A DNA stretch of 6,968 bases from an uncultured Granulicatella sp. (GTDB taxonomy: Bacteria > Bacillota > Bacilli > Lactobacillales > Aerococcaceae), in contig CALATC010000166.1 in NCBI GenBank assembly GCA_937891475.1, positions 1 to 6,968 of the forward strand, written 5' to 3'. A program made the translations under genes and the position numbers. The notes beneath the pieces were generated by a model, which worked only from the letters and a program-made list of their open reading frames with translations, was not told the DNA's origin and made no database searches. Below are positions 1 through 6,771 of the stretch, piece after piece (position 1 is the first letter of the stretch; each line of letters starts with the position of its first letter).

Positions 1-7
1 GATTCAT
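1..7 (-). CDS. fabF: 3-oxoacyl-ACP synthase II FabF, first codons only (partial)
   Basis: Only the start of this gene lies in the window: ATG at 7-5, an AAT codon and one further base, running off the left end. A strong Shine-Dalgarno sequence, AAGGAGG (minus strand, 20-14), sits 6 nt before the ATG, so a real gene starts here. Nothing of the protein beyond Met-Asn can be seen. The name rests on gene order: in FabT-controlled FASII operons of Lactobacillales, fabG is followed by fabF, the condensing enzyme of chain elongation. The SD overlaps the last base of the fabG stop codon, so the two genes are tightly packed and probably translated in succession. Confidence 0.6.
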
Positions 8-19
8 GTTTTTCCTCCT

Positions 20-751
20 TTACATATATAAACCACCGTTAATTTGTAATACTTGACCTGTCATATATTTTTGTTCTGCTAAATATAAACAAGCTTTAGC
101 AATATCTTCAACTGTTCCAAATTTACGCATTGGAATTTGTTTTTCCCATTCCTTGCGAATTTTTTCTGGAAGTGCTTGAGTCATTTCAGTATCAATATAT
201 CCAGGTGCAATTGCATTAACGGTAATTCCTCTTGAACCAATTTCTTTTGCTACTGATTTTGTTAAACCTATAATACCTGCTTTACTTGCGGCATAATTGA
301 CTTGACCAGCATTACCAGATACACCAACAATACTAGTCATATTAATAATACTTCCTGATTTTTGACGAACCATATATGGACTAGCAAAACGAATTAAGTT
401 AAAACAACCTTTTAAATTAATATCAATGACATCATCAAAATCTTGTTCTTTCATTTTTAATACTAATCCATCACGAGTAATTCCAGCATTATTGACTAAT
501 ACATCAATTTTTGAAAACTTCTCAATCGTTTGTTCCACTAAACTTTCAGCAACCTCAAATTTTGAAATATCACCAACAACACTTAGAACTTCTCCTGGAT
601 ATGGAGTAAATAGTTCTAATACTTCTTGGTCAATTTCTGAAGTTGCATTTAGGACAATATTAGCCCCTTCTTTTGCAAAAGCTAATGCAATGCCTAATCC
701 AATTCCTCTTCTACTTCCCGTTACAACGACTGTCTTATCGATAAATTTCAT
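20..751 (-). CDS. fabG: 3-oxoacyl-[acyl-carrier-protein] reductase FabG
   Basis: A 243-residue short-chain dehydrogenase/reductase, full length for FabG. It carries out the NADPH-dependent reduction of 3-ketoacyl-ACP to 3-hydroxyacyl-ACP, the first reduction of each FASII cycle, in the cytosol. Visible motifs are the Rossmann cofactor loop TGSRRGIG (residues 11-18, with arginines suited to NADPH), NNAG at 87-90, and the catalytic set Asn112, Ser140, Tyr153 and Lys157 (YAASK). The C-terminal part contains the usual PG-YIDTEM segment and ends in GG-LYM. The ATG at 751-749 overlaps the TGA of fabD (748-751), which suggests translational coupling. A GAGGG ribosome binding site lies 6 nt upstream inside fabD. 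Some catabolic SDRs look similar, but the fab context makes FabG nearly certain. Confidence 0.96.
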   Translation of the reverse strand: MKFIDKTVVVTGSRRGIGLGIALAFAKEGANIVLNATSEIDQEVLELFTPYPGEVLSVVGDISKFEVAESLVEQTIEKFSKIDVLVNNAGITRDGLVLKMKEQDFDDVIDINLKGCFNLIRFASPYMVRQKSGSIINMTSIVGVSGNAGQVNYAASKAGIIGLTKSVAKEIGSRGITVNAIAPGYIDTEMTQALPEKIRKEWEKQIPMRKFGTVEDIAKACLYLAEQKYMTGQVLQINGGLYM

Positions 752-1707
752 ATCTTTCCCTCTTTCACTCTTCGTAATTCTTGTACTGTTTGATCCAATA
801 ATTTCATTGATTCTGTCTGAAGTACAGTTACTTCGATTGAATGACTTTTGGCAATTTGTTTAATCATTTGAGATAAACTTTTTCCAGGTCCAATTTCTAC
901 GAACACTCGAACACCTTGTTCTAACATCCATTCAACATTTTGTTTCCATTTAACAGAATGAGTGATTTGTTGTGTCAATATTTCTGCTTTAATCGGAATA
1001 GAATGTTGTACTCCAGTCACATTACTTAATACTGGAATACTTGGTGTTTGAAATGAAATTGTTTTTATAAAGTCATTAAATTTTTCTGCTGCTGGAGTCA
1101 TTAATTCTGTATGAAAAGCTCCACTTACGGGAAGAACAATCGCACGTTTTGCTCCTTGTTCTTTTAATTTTTCTACTGCTATTTCAACAGCATCCTTTTT
1201 CCCACCGATTACTAATTGTCCTGGTGTATTATAGTTGGCAGGCGATACTAATAATCCTTGTTCTTGTAACTCTTTACATACCTTTTCAATGACTTCATCT
1301 TCTAATCCCAAAATAGCAGCCATTGAACCAGCATTTTGATTTGCTGCCTCTTGCATCCATTCTCCACGTTTTGAAACAAGCATTAACGCTTCCTCATAAC
1401 TTAATGCACCACTTGCCATTAATGCACTATATTCCCCAAGAGATAGACCCGCAACAGTATCTGGATGAAATCCTTCTTCTTCAAGAAACTGTAGAATAAG
1501 TTTAGAAACAAATAATAATAAAGGCTGTGTGTACTTTGTTTCATGAAGTTTTGTAGAATTTTCATCTTCTAATAGTTCTAATACTGAAAAATCTAATACT
1601 TTTTGTGTTTGTTCTAATAAATGTTGACCCTTAGGATTTTCTAGAAATTCTAACCCCATTTGAGGTTTTTGACTTCCTTGACCAGGGAAAATAAAAGCCG
1701 TTTTCAT
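748..1707 (-). CDS. fabD: Malonyl-CoA:ACP transacylase FabD
   Basis: A 319-residue malonyl transferase that moves malonyl groups from malonyl-CoA to holo-ACP, supplying the extender unit for FabH and FabF. The N-terminal FPGQGSQ (7-13) forms the oxyanion region. The nucleophile is Ser89 in GLSLGEYS, Arg114 is the likely malonate carboxylate binder, and His199 (SGAFHTELM) completes the dyad. The residue before the nucleophile is Leu, not the His of the textbook GHSLG motif; to my recollection this is normal for Lactobacillales FabD and not a defect. I use the ATG at 1707. The frame also opens with GTG at 1713, but that codon directly abuts the SD (AAGGAG, 1718-1713), while the ATG has a 5-nt spacer. 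The gene overlaps fabG by 4 nt and follows fabK by 48 nt, a gap containing a FabT-like palindrome. Confidence 0.96.
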   Translation of the reverse strand: MKTAFIFPGQGSQKPQMGLEFLENPKGQHLLEQTQKVLDFSVLELLEDENSTKLHETKYTQPLLLFVSKLILQFLEEEGFHPDTVAGLSLGEYSALMASGALSYEEALMLVSKRGEWMQEAANQNAGSMAAILGLEDEVIEKVCKELQEQGLLVSPANYNTPGQLVIGGKKDAVEIAVEKLKEQGAKRAIVLPVSGAFHTELMTPAAEKFNDFIKTISFQTPSIPVLSNVTGVQHSIPIKAEILTQQITHSVKWKQNVEWMLEQGVRVFVEIGPGKSLSQMIKQIAKSHSIEVTVLQTESMKLLDQTVQELRRVKEGKI

Positions 1708-1712
1708 AAGCA

Positions 1713-1718
1713 CTCCTT
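1713..1718 (-). promoter_or_regulatory. fabD ribosome binding site (decides start)
   Basis: AAGGAG on the minus strand lies 5 nt before the ATG at 1707. It directly abuts the alternative GTG at 1713, which leaves no usable spacing for that codon and so favours the ATG. Confidence 0.85.
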
Positions 1719-1721
1719 ATT

Positions 1722-1735
1722 GTTTGAGTTCAAAC
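1722..1735. promoter_or_regulatory. Possible FabT-like operator in the fabK-fabD gap
   Basis: A perfect palindrome, GTTTGA-(2 nt)-TCAAAC, lies 4 nt upstream of the fabD ribosome binding site. Its half sites are identical to those of the FabT boxes in front of fabT (TTTGA/TCAAA), but the centre is 2 nt instead of 3, so the half sites are 1 bp closer. It could be a secondary, weaker FabT site tuning the distal genes fabD-fabG-fabF, or a chance match. The only upstream promoter-like sequence is poor (TTGGAT, 17 nt, AATATT). Confidence 0.4.
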
Positions 1736-1755
1736 TAAATATTGCGTAAAAAAAT

Positions 1756-2715
1756 TTAGAATCCAAAACGTTTCATTTGATCTTGAATTGTTTTTCTTGA
1801 ATCTCTCATTAATTCTTCAATAATTTCTTTACAAGTTTCTTCTTTTTGAATTAAACCAGCAATTTGTCCTGCCATCATTGATCCCATTTGAGTATCCCCT
1901 TCAACGACAATACGTCTTAGAGCACCTTTTCCAATCGCTTCTAATCGTTCGAAATCAGGATTTTCTTTACTTGTTTCTTCTTTTTCAGCTTGTAAATAAA
2001 TTTTTGTTAATTTATTTCTTAATACACGAACTGGATGTCCAGTAATTTGACCAGTAATTACTGTATCAATATCTTTTGCTTTAATCACTGCTTGCTTAAA
2101 GTTATCATGAGCAGTAGATTCTTTTGCAACTAAAAATCTAGTTCCTAATTGAACAGCTTCAGCACCTAACATCAATGCAGCTGCCATTCCACGACCATCA
2201 CCAATACCACCAGCTGCGATAACAGGGATATTTACAGCATCGACTACTTGAGGCAATAAAGCAATCGTAGTTGTTTTACCAATATGTCCTCCTGCTTCCA
2301 TTCCTTCAATGACAACAGCGTCAGCCCCAGCTTTTTCCATACGTTTTGCTAAAGCTACAGAAGCTACTACTGGGATGACAATAATACCAGCAGCTTTAAA
2401 TTTATCCATATATTTTCCTGGATTTCCAGCACCTGTGCAGACTACTTTTACGCCTGCTTGGCAAACCACATCTACTACTTCATCAACGAATGGACTTAAT
2501 AGCATGATATTAACCCCAAAAGGTTTATCCGTTAATTGCTTCATTTCATCAATAAATCCTTGTACAACTGGACCAGGAGCATGACCACAGGCAATAATTC
2601 CTAGCCCACCTGCATTGGATACTGCACTAGCTAAAGATGGATTTGCAACCCATGCCATTCCACCTTGAATAATAGGATACTGGATACCAAGTAATTGACT
2701 AATTTTTGATTCCAT
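1756..2715 (-). CDS. fabK: FMN-dependent enoyl-ACP reductase FabK
   Basis: A 319-residue TIM-barrel flavoprotein of the nitronate monooxygenase/FabK family. It reduces trans-2-enoyl-ACP to acyl-ACP, the last step of each elongation round, using FMN and NAD(P)H; it is the non-FabI, triclosan-insensitive type of enoyl reductase. Visible signatures are PIIQGGMAW (14-22), GGLGIIACGHAPG (36-48), PFGVN (65-69), CTGAGNPG (93-100), EGMEAGGHIG (137-146) with the family's catalytic His144, and the FMN-phosphate loops AAGGIGDGRG and LGTRFL towards residue 195. Paralogous nitronate monooxygenases are the alternative, but the position between acpP and fabD settles the role. The ATG at 2715 follows acpP by 15 nt. 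Its ribosome binding site (AAGGG, 10 nt away) is weaker than those of its neighbours. Confidence 0.96.
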   Translation of the reverse strand: MESKISQLLGIQYPIIQGGMAWVANPSLASAVSNAGGLGIIACGHAPGPVVQGFIDEMKQLTDKPFGVNIMLLSPFVDEVVDVVCQAGVKVVCTGAGNPGKYMDKFKAAGIIVIPVVASVALAKRMEKAGADAVVIEGMEAGGHIGKTTTIALLPQVVDAVNIPVIAAGGIGDGRGMAAALMLGAEAVQLGTRFLVAKESTAHDNFKQAVIKAKDIDTVITGQITGHPVRVLRNKLTKIYLQAEKEETSKENPDFERLEAIGKGALRRIVVEGDTQMGSMMAGQIAGLIQKEETCKEIIEELMRDSRKTIQDQMKRFGF

Positions 2716-2730
2716 CTAACTCATCCCTTA

Positions 2731-2961
2731 TTATTTTTCTGCTAATTGGTTATCAACGTATTTTACTAAATCTTCTACAGTTTCTAATCCATCTTCTGTA
2801 TCGATTTTTACATCAAATTCATCTTCAATATCATTAATGATTTGGAATAAATCTAAGCTATCTGCTTCTAATTCATCTTTTAAGCTAGTTGTTAATTGTA
2901 CTTCTTCTTTTTCTTTTCCTAATTGATCTGTAATAATTTCTTGAATTTTTTCGAATGTCAT
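2731..2961 (-). CDS. acpP: Acyl carrier protein
   Basis: A 76-residue acidic helical-bundle protein of normal ACP length. It carries growing acyl chains as thioesters on a 4'-phosphopantetheine arm attached to Ser35, in the motif ADSLDLFQI (33-41). The second helix is followed by a strongly acidic stretch (NDIEDEFDV), the surface that docks with the basic patches of Fab enzymes. I chose the ATG at 2961. The frame also opens with TTG at 2976, but that codon runs into the ribosome binding site GGAGG (2974-2970), which is ideally placed 8 nt before the ATG. The gene lies 19 nt after fabH and 15 nt before fabK. As an ACP inside the FASII operon it is most likely the biosynthetic one, although some enterococci carry a second ACP elsewhere. 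Confidence 0.96.
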   Translation of the reverse strand: MTFEKIQEIITDQLGKEKEEVQLTTSLKDELEADSLDLFQIINDIEDEFDVKIDTEDGLETVEDLVKYVDNQLAEK

Positions 2962-2969
2962 GTTTGTTT

Positions 2970-2974
2970 CCTCC
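2970..2974 (-). promoter_or_regulatory. acpP ribosome binding site (decides start)
   Basis: GGAGG on the minus strand lies 8 nt before the ATG at 2961. It is contained within the first codons of the longer TTG-initiated reading, which rules that start out in practice. Confidence 0.85.
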
Positions 2975-2980
2975 AAATAG

Positions 2981-3934
2981 TTATATTGTAATTATGATAC
3001 TTCCCCAAGATAATCCGCCACCAAAGCCACTGAATAGTAGTTTTTGTCCACTACCAATCGTAATCAATTGGTTTCGAACTAATTCATCTAGAAGAATTGG
3101 AATACTTGCTGCTGAAGTATTTCCTACACTAGCTAGATTTGTTGGGAATTTTTCAATTGGTTGTTTTAATTTTTTTGCAACTTGTTCGATTAATCGAACA
3201 TTTGCTTGATGAAGTACATATAAATCTACATCATCAGCACTCATTTGAGCTTTTTCTAGAGTTTCTGAAATATTTTTTGGAACTTCCCTTGAAACGAGTT
3301 CAAAAACTCCTCTACCATCCATTCTCATCGTTGAAATTGTATGTTGCTCCAATCTTTCTCCACAAACTAATGCTTCTCCTTTTTGGCCATCAGAACGCAA
3401 AGTTTCAACAAATAATGTTGCATCATCTGTTTTTTCTAATAGAATCGCACCCGCTCCATCGCCAAATAAAATAGCGGTAGAACGATCTTTCCAATCTAAA
3501 ACAGATAACATAGTTTCAGCACCAATCACAATACCATATTTTTGATTTCCGGCTGAAAGCATCTTTATAGCTGTGGATAAAGCAAATACAAATCCTGCAC
3601 AAGCTGCACTTATATCAAATGCAAATGCATTAGTGGCGCCAATTGCTCCTTGAACTTTTGCTGCACAAGAAGGGCTCATAGAATCAGGAGTCATTGTTGC
3701 TACGATGACAAATTCAATTTCTTCTGGATGTATTTCAGACTCTTCTAAAAGCTTTTTAGCAGCTTTTATCGCTAAATCACTTGTTGTTAACTCTCTAGCA
3801 TAACGTCTTGATTGAATTCCAGTTCGTTTTTGAATCCATTCATCAGAAGTATCTAAATGATGCTCCCAATCTGTATTTTTTATTTCATGAATTGGTAGGT
3901 AAGAACTTGTATGAATCACTTTTACAGTGGACAT
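2981..3934 (-). CDS. fabH: 3-oxoacyl-ACP synthase III FabH
   Basis: A 317-residue thiolase-fold enzyme. It starts each fatty acid by condensing acetyl-CoA (or a branched or other short acyl-CoA) with malonyl-ACP. The complete KAS III triad is visible: Cys112 in ISAACAGF, His242 in LHQANVRL and Asn272 in VGNTSAAS. The N-terminal [10 protein letters not shown] segment (31-40) and FGDGAGA (157-163) are also typical. It ends in the FGGGLSWGS block of the family. The ATG at 3934 shares its first base with the last base of the fabT TGA stop. A TTG one codon earlier is possible, but AAGGAG (3947-3942) is 7 nt from the ATG and only 4 from the TTG. Coupling to fabT places the initiating enzyme first behind its own repressor. 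Confidence 0.96.
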   Translation of the reverse strand: MSTVKVIHTSSYLPIHEIKNTDWEHHLDTSDEWIQKRTGIQSRRYARELTTSDLAIKAAKKLLEESEIHPEEIEFVIVATMTPDSMSPSCAAKVQGAIGATNAFAFDISAACAGFVFALSTAIKMLSAGNQKYGIVIGAETMLSVLDWKDRSTAILFGDGAGAILLEKTDDATLFVETLRSDGQKGEALVCGERLEQHTISTMRMDGRGVFELVSREVPKNISETLEKAQMSADDVDLYVLHQANVRLIEQVAKKLKQPIEKFPTNLASVGNTSAASIPILLDELVRNQLITIGSGQKLLFSGFGGGLSWGSIIITI

Positions 3935-4398
3935 CAAATCTCTCCTTTTTGAACTTCAGCTTTGGCTTCATGTAAAAAGTTATATAAATTATGAAGACCT
4001 TTTACTAAAATAGCCATTTCTTCCTCGTTCATTCCTTCAATCGTACGTTTCACTAACTTTTCATGAAACTTACGATGTAATCGATACAAGAGACGTCCTT
4101 TACTTGTTAAACCTAATCTAACAATTCGTCGATCTTTTGTATCTTTTAAGCGTTCAACATATCCTTTCTTCACTAATGCATTAACTGCCACTGTTAGCGT
4201 CCCAACTGTTACATTTAATGTATTGGCAACTTCTGTTGTCGTGAGTTCACGGTACATGCCGATTGCTTCAATTGCATGCATTTCTTTTATCGATAAATCT
4301 TTGAATTGACTTTGTGCCAATGAAGATTCTTCAATATCTAGCATTTGGTTAAAGACGTCTACCAAATACTCATTAATTTTCTCTAGAGTTTTTTCCAT
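3934..4398 (-). CDS. fabT: MarR-family fatty acid biosynthesis repressor FabT
   Basis: A 154-residue winged-helix regulator. FabT proteins of Lactobacillales repress the FASII operon, and acyl-ACP (especially carrying exogenous long-chain acyl groups) acts as co-repressor. Visible parts are an N-terminal dimerisation helix (about 1-30), the conserved FKDLSIKEMHAIEAIG (32-47), a helix-turn-helix at about 53-81 with recognition helix VTVGTLTVAVNALVKKGYV, a wing containing the MarR hallmark DTKDRR (86-91), and C-terminal dimerisation helices. A generic MarR regulator is excluded by position as first gene of the fab operon and by the FabT-type operator in its own promoter. The start has AGGAG 6 nt upstream. 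It should be autoregulated, because three candidate operators cover its promoter. Confidence 0.95.
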   Translation of the reverse strand: MEKTLEKINEYLVDVFNQMLDIEESSLAQSQFKDLSIKEMHAIEAIGMYRELTTTEVANTLNVTVGTLTVAVNALVKKGYVERLKDTKDRRIVRLGLTSKGRLLYRLHRKFHEKLVKRTIEGMNEEEMAILVKGLHNLYNFLHEAKAEVQKGEI

Positions 4399-4413
4399 TT
4401 CTTTCTCCTAATT

Positions 4414-4446
4414 AGTTTGAATATCAAATCATTTGATATTCAAACT
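4414..4446. promoter_or_regulatory. Double FabT operator (two abutting boxes)
   Basis: A perfect inverted repeat of 16 nt arms (AGTTTGAATATCAAAT and its complement) around a single centre base at 4430. Each arm itself contains a palindromic FabT box, TTTGA-N3-TCAAA, at 4416-4428 and 4432-4444, with centres 16 bp apart (about 1.5 helical turns). The element overlaps the -10 hexamer and the predicted transcription start, so binding should block initiation. The match to the known FabT consensus (TTTGA...TCAAA) is direct; occupancy is inferred. Confidence 0.88.
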
Positions 4447-4472
4447 ATACTAAATAATACTTTGGATGTCAA
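4444..4472 (-). promoter_or_regulatory. Sigma-A promoter of the fab operon
   Basis: On the minus strand TTGACA (4472-4467) is followed after exactly 17 nt by TATAGT (4449-4444). This is a perfect -35 and a 5/6 -10, giving a predicted start near 4437 and a leader of about 40 nt to the fabT ATG. A/T tracts upstream (palindrome TTTTTTGCAAAAAA, 4476-4489) could act as an UP element. The promoter is strong on paper, consistent with a need for tight repression. Confidence 0.88.
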
Positions 4473-4473
4473 A
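4461..4473. promoter_or_regulatory. Third, degenerate FabT box over the -35
   Basis: TTTGG-ATG-TCAAA matches the TTTGA-N3-TCAAA box in 9 of 10 defined positions and contains the whole -35 hexamer. Its centre is 29 bp from that of the adjacent perfect box. It may be a lower-affinity site, or the similarity may arise partly because TTGACA itself resembles a half site. Confidence 0.5.
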
Positions 4474-4483
4474 CATTTTTTGC

Positions 4484-4528
4484 AAAAAAAATTTCTCTTT
4501 CAATTCTATGAATTCGAAAGAGAAATTT
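4484..4528 (-). terminator. Intrinsic terminator of the metal ATPase gene
   Basis: Arms AAATTTCTCTTTC (4528-4516 on the minus strand) and GAAAGAGAAATTT (4501-4489) pair perfectly. They are extended inward by AATTC/GAATT with one bulged base (4515) and an ATA loop. A run of eight T on the minus strand (4491-4484) follows. The stop codon of the ATPase is 6 nt before the stem. It isolates the ATPase transcript from the fab promoter, whose -35 lies 12 nt further on. Confidence 0.9.
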
Positions 4529-4534
4529 TCATCA

Positions 4535-6745
4535 TTATTCAATTGGTGTAACAATTAATCTTAATGCATGTAATAGAACTACTACAGTACTTCCTTCATG
4601 AAGAATGACTCCAAGTGTTAAATCACTCCAACCAAGGAAATTCAATAACACTAATACAATCACAATCAATAAAGAAAATATTAAATTTTGCTTTGTAACA
4701 GTCATCATTAATTTGGAAACTTTATGCAATGTTTTTAAAGAATCTAATTGACTATTCATTAATACAATATCACTTGATTCCATTGCAACATCAGTTCCTT
4801 TTCCCATTGCAATTCCAACTTCTGCATTCACTAATGCTGGTGCATCATTAATACCATCTCCAACCATTGCAATTGTCGGATATTTCATAGACCATTCTTT
4901 TAACGTATTTGCTTTTTCTTCTGGTAATACATTAGCTCTTACCTCATCAACTTCTAATTCGTTAGAAATTGCCTCGGCCGTTTGAATAGAGTCCCCTGTT
5001 AACAGCATCGTTTGAATCTTTTCTTGTTTAAAATAGTCAATCACTTGTTTTGCCTCTTCTTTCGGAGTATCTAAAAGGGCTACTGCTCCAACTACTAGAT
5101 GATCCTCACTTAAAACTACAACAGTCTTTCCTTCATTCATCCACTGCTCAACAATGGATTCATATTTTCCTAATGTAGCAAAGCTTGACGGCTTTCCAAT
5201 GCGATACGTATGATTTCTGTAAGTTGCTTCTAATCCAATTCCTACTTTTGGTGTAACAGATAATGAATAAGTTCGATATGCTAATCCAGATTCTACAATT
5301 GCAAAGGCTAAGGGATGATTTACTTTTCTCTCCATCGATACAAGAATAGAATATAATTCGAATTCGCGATCTTTATCCATCACTTTTGCTACAACTTTCG
5401 GTGTACCATTAGTTAGTGTGCCAGTTTTATCAAAAGCAATTGCGTTAACTTCAGACATTTTCTCTAATGCAGCTCCAGATTTTATAAAGATACCTTTTCT
5501 AGATAAAGTTGAAATCGCAGCTACTGTTACCGGTGTAGCACTAGCGGCTAGTGCGCATGGAGAAACAGCAATTAAATAAACCATTCCACGATAAAAAGCT
5601 GTTAAGAAATCCCAGTTTAAAAATATAATTCCGATGGCTAACACGACTGGAAATAAGGCCAATACAATTGTGACATAGACTGGTTCCCATTTCTTTAAGA
5701 AACTACCTGTACGCGTTAATGATTGTCCAGCTTCTTGTACTAGTGTAATAATCTTTCCAAGTACACTGTCTTGTTGTTTTTTAGTAACCTTAATGAGCAA
5801 TGTTTGGGTTAAATTTAAAGTTCCGGCAAATACTTCGCTTCCTACTTCTTTTTCAACTGGAATTGATTCACCAGTTACTGAAGCTTGATTCACAGAGGAC
5901 ATTCCTTCAATAATGATTCCATCTGCTGAAATTTGACTGCCATTTAATACTTGAATAATATCTCCAACTTCTAAAGAAGAAGCATCTACTTCTTCAAAAT
6001 GTCCATTATTCATTTTTTTCAACGCTAATTTTGGTTGCAATTGTAATAATTGAGTCATATCTTTACGACTTTTCTTTTCAACATATTCTTCAAGTGAATG
6101 GGCAATTGTAAATATAACAATTAGCATTGCAGCTTCTTCAAATTTCCCAATAAAAATCGCACCAAGAGCAGCAAGTGTCATGAGTAAATGAACATTTGGA
6201 CGAAACTTTTTAAAATGCTTTGTTTCCTCAATCGTATCCATAATTCCTTCAGTAATTACTTCTTTCCCAATACAAGCAATTGTTAAAAGGAATAAGGCAT
6301 TTGCAATCCAAGCTACACTTTTTTCTAAAAATAATGCTAATACAAACATACTAATTGCTAGAGCCCAACGTTGCCAAGAAATTTCATGATGATGGTGACC
6401 GGAACAATGACCACAATGATCATGGTGGTGGTGTTCACCATGTTCGTGCGAATGATGATGATGTTCATCGTGATGGTGTTCATGCTCATGCGAACAATGG
6501 CAATGGTCATGGTCATCGTGATCGTAATAAGCATTGTGTTCATGGTGATGATGGTGATGATGATGTTCATCATGTTCATGTGAATGATGATGAGAATCAT
6601 AATCGTGACTATGATGTTCACTGTGTTCATGAGAATGTTTTTCATGATGATGTATTTCTTCATTTCTTCTTTGATTCAATAATTTATTAAATGTTATTTT
6701 AACTACTTCTATAAATTCGTCTAAAACTTTAAATTGATGTTTCAT
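4535..6745 (-). CDS. P1B-4-type heavy-metal-exporting ATPase with His-rich N-terminus
   Basis: A 736-residue P-type ATPase that uses ATP to export a divalent transition metal across the cytoplasmic membrane. It shows TGES (291-294, actuator), phosphorylated Asp439 in DKTGTLT, His-Pro at 477-478, TGD (583-585) and GDGIND (629-634). About eight membrane helices are apparent (roughly 127-160, 185-218, 356-376, 384-411, 687-706, 709-731). The metal-site signatures are SPC (395-397) and HEGST (716-720), the P1B-4 pattern seen in Fe(II)/Co(II)/Zn exporters such as PfeT, FrvA and CoaT; Cd/Zn/Pb and Cu pumps instead have CPC. Residues 32-120 are extremely His-rich with CHC and CGHC motifs. I use the ATG at 6745 (AAAGG, 9 nt upstream). 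A TTG at 6754 abuts that ribosome site. The exact metal is not decidable from sequence. It is transcribed separately from the fab operon. Confidence 0.93.
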   Translation of the reverse strand: MKHQFKVLDEFIEVVKITFNKLLNQRRNEEIHHHEKHSHEHSEHHSHDYDSHHHSHEHDEHHHHHHHHEHNAYYDHDDHDHCHCSHEHEHHHDEHHHHSHEHGEHHHHDHCGHCSGHHHHEISWQRWALAISMFVLALFLEKSVAWIANALFLLTIACIGKEVITEGIMDTIEETKHFKKFRPNVHLLMTLAALGAIFIGKFEEAAMLIVIFTIAHSLEEYVEKKSRKDMTQLLQLQPKLALKKMNNGHFEEVDASSLEVGDIIQVLNGSQISADGIIIEGMSSVNQASVTGESIPVEKEVGSEVFAGTLNLTQTLLIKVTKKQQDSVLGKIITLVQEAGQSLTRTGSFLKKWEPVYVTIVLALFPVVLAIGIIFLNWDFLTAFYRGMVYLIAVSPCALAASATPVTVAAISTLSRKGIFIKSGAALEKMSEVNAIAFDKTGTLTNGTPKVVAKVMDKDREFELYSILVSMERKVNHPLAFAIVESGLAYRTYSLSVTPKVGIGLEATYRNHTYRIGKPSSFATLGKYESIVEQWMNEGKTVVVLSEDHLVVGAVALLDTPKEEAKQVIDYFKQEKIQTMLLTGDSIQTAEAISNELEVDEVRANVLPEEKANTLKEWSMKYPTIAMVGDGINDAPALVNAEVGIAMGKGTDVAMESSDIVLMNSQLDSLKTLHKVSKLMMTVTKQNLIFSLLIVIVLVLLNFLGWSDLTLGVILHEGSTVVVLLHALRLIVTPIE
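6386..6652 (-). repeat. Low-complexity His-codon tract encoding a metal-binding tail
   Basis: CAT/CAC-rich DNA encodes residues 32-120 of the ATPase. I count 48 His among 89 residues, including a run of eight (61-68), interspersed with Glu, Asp and Ser, plus four Cys in CHC (82-84) and CGHC (111-114). The repetition is imperfect at DNA level and prone to slippage, so length variation between strains is likely. It sits between a short amphipathic N-terminal segment and the first membrane helix. Confidence 0.9.
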
Positions 6746-6771
6746 ACTCCACAACCTTTCTTACTGAATCT

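Noticed and set aside
1728..1768. Internal promoter before fabD (TTGGAT, 17 nt, AATATT on the minus strand).
   Set aside because: The -35 matches 3 of 6 and the -10 matches 4 of 6; matches this weak are frequent in AT-rich DNA, so it is not listed as a feature.
2309..3474. Open frames on the plus strand opposite fabK and fabH.
   Set aside because: They lie entirely antisense to well-conserved enzymes, lack ribosome binding sites and give no family-like sequence.
6386..6652. CRISPR-like or tandem repeat array.
   Set aside because: The unit is irregular, there are no spacers, and the reading frame is preserved as part of the ATPase.
6355..6690. Long open frames on the plus strand and in another minus frame across the His tract, encoding Asp/His/Val/Met-rich peptides.
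   Set aside because: They are by-products of the repetitive CAT/CAC codons; they show low complexity, no ribosome binding site and no recognisable domain, and the ATPase frame explains the DNA.
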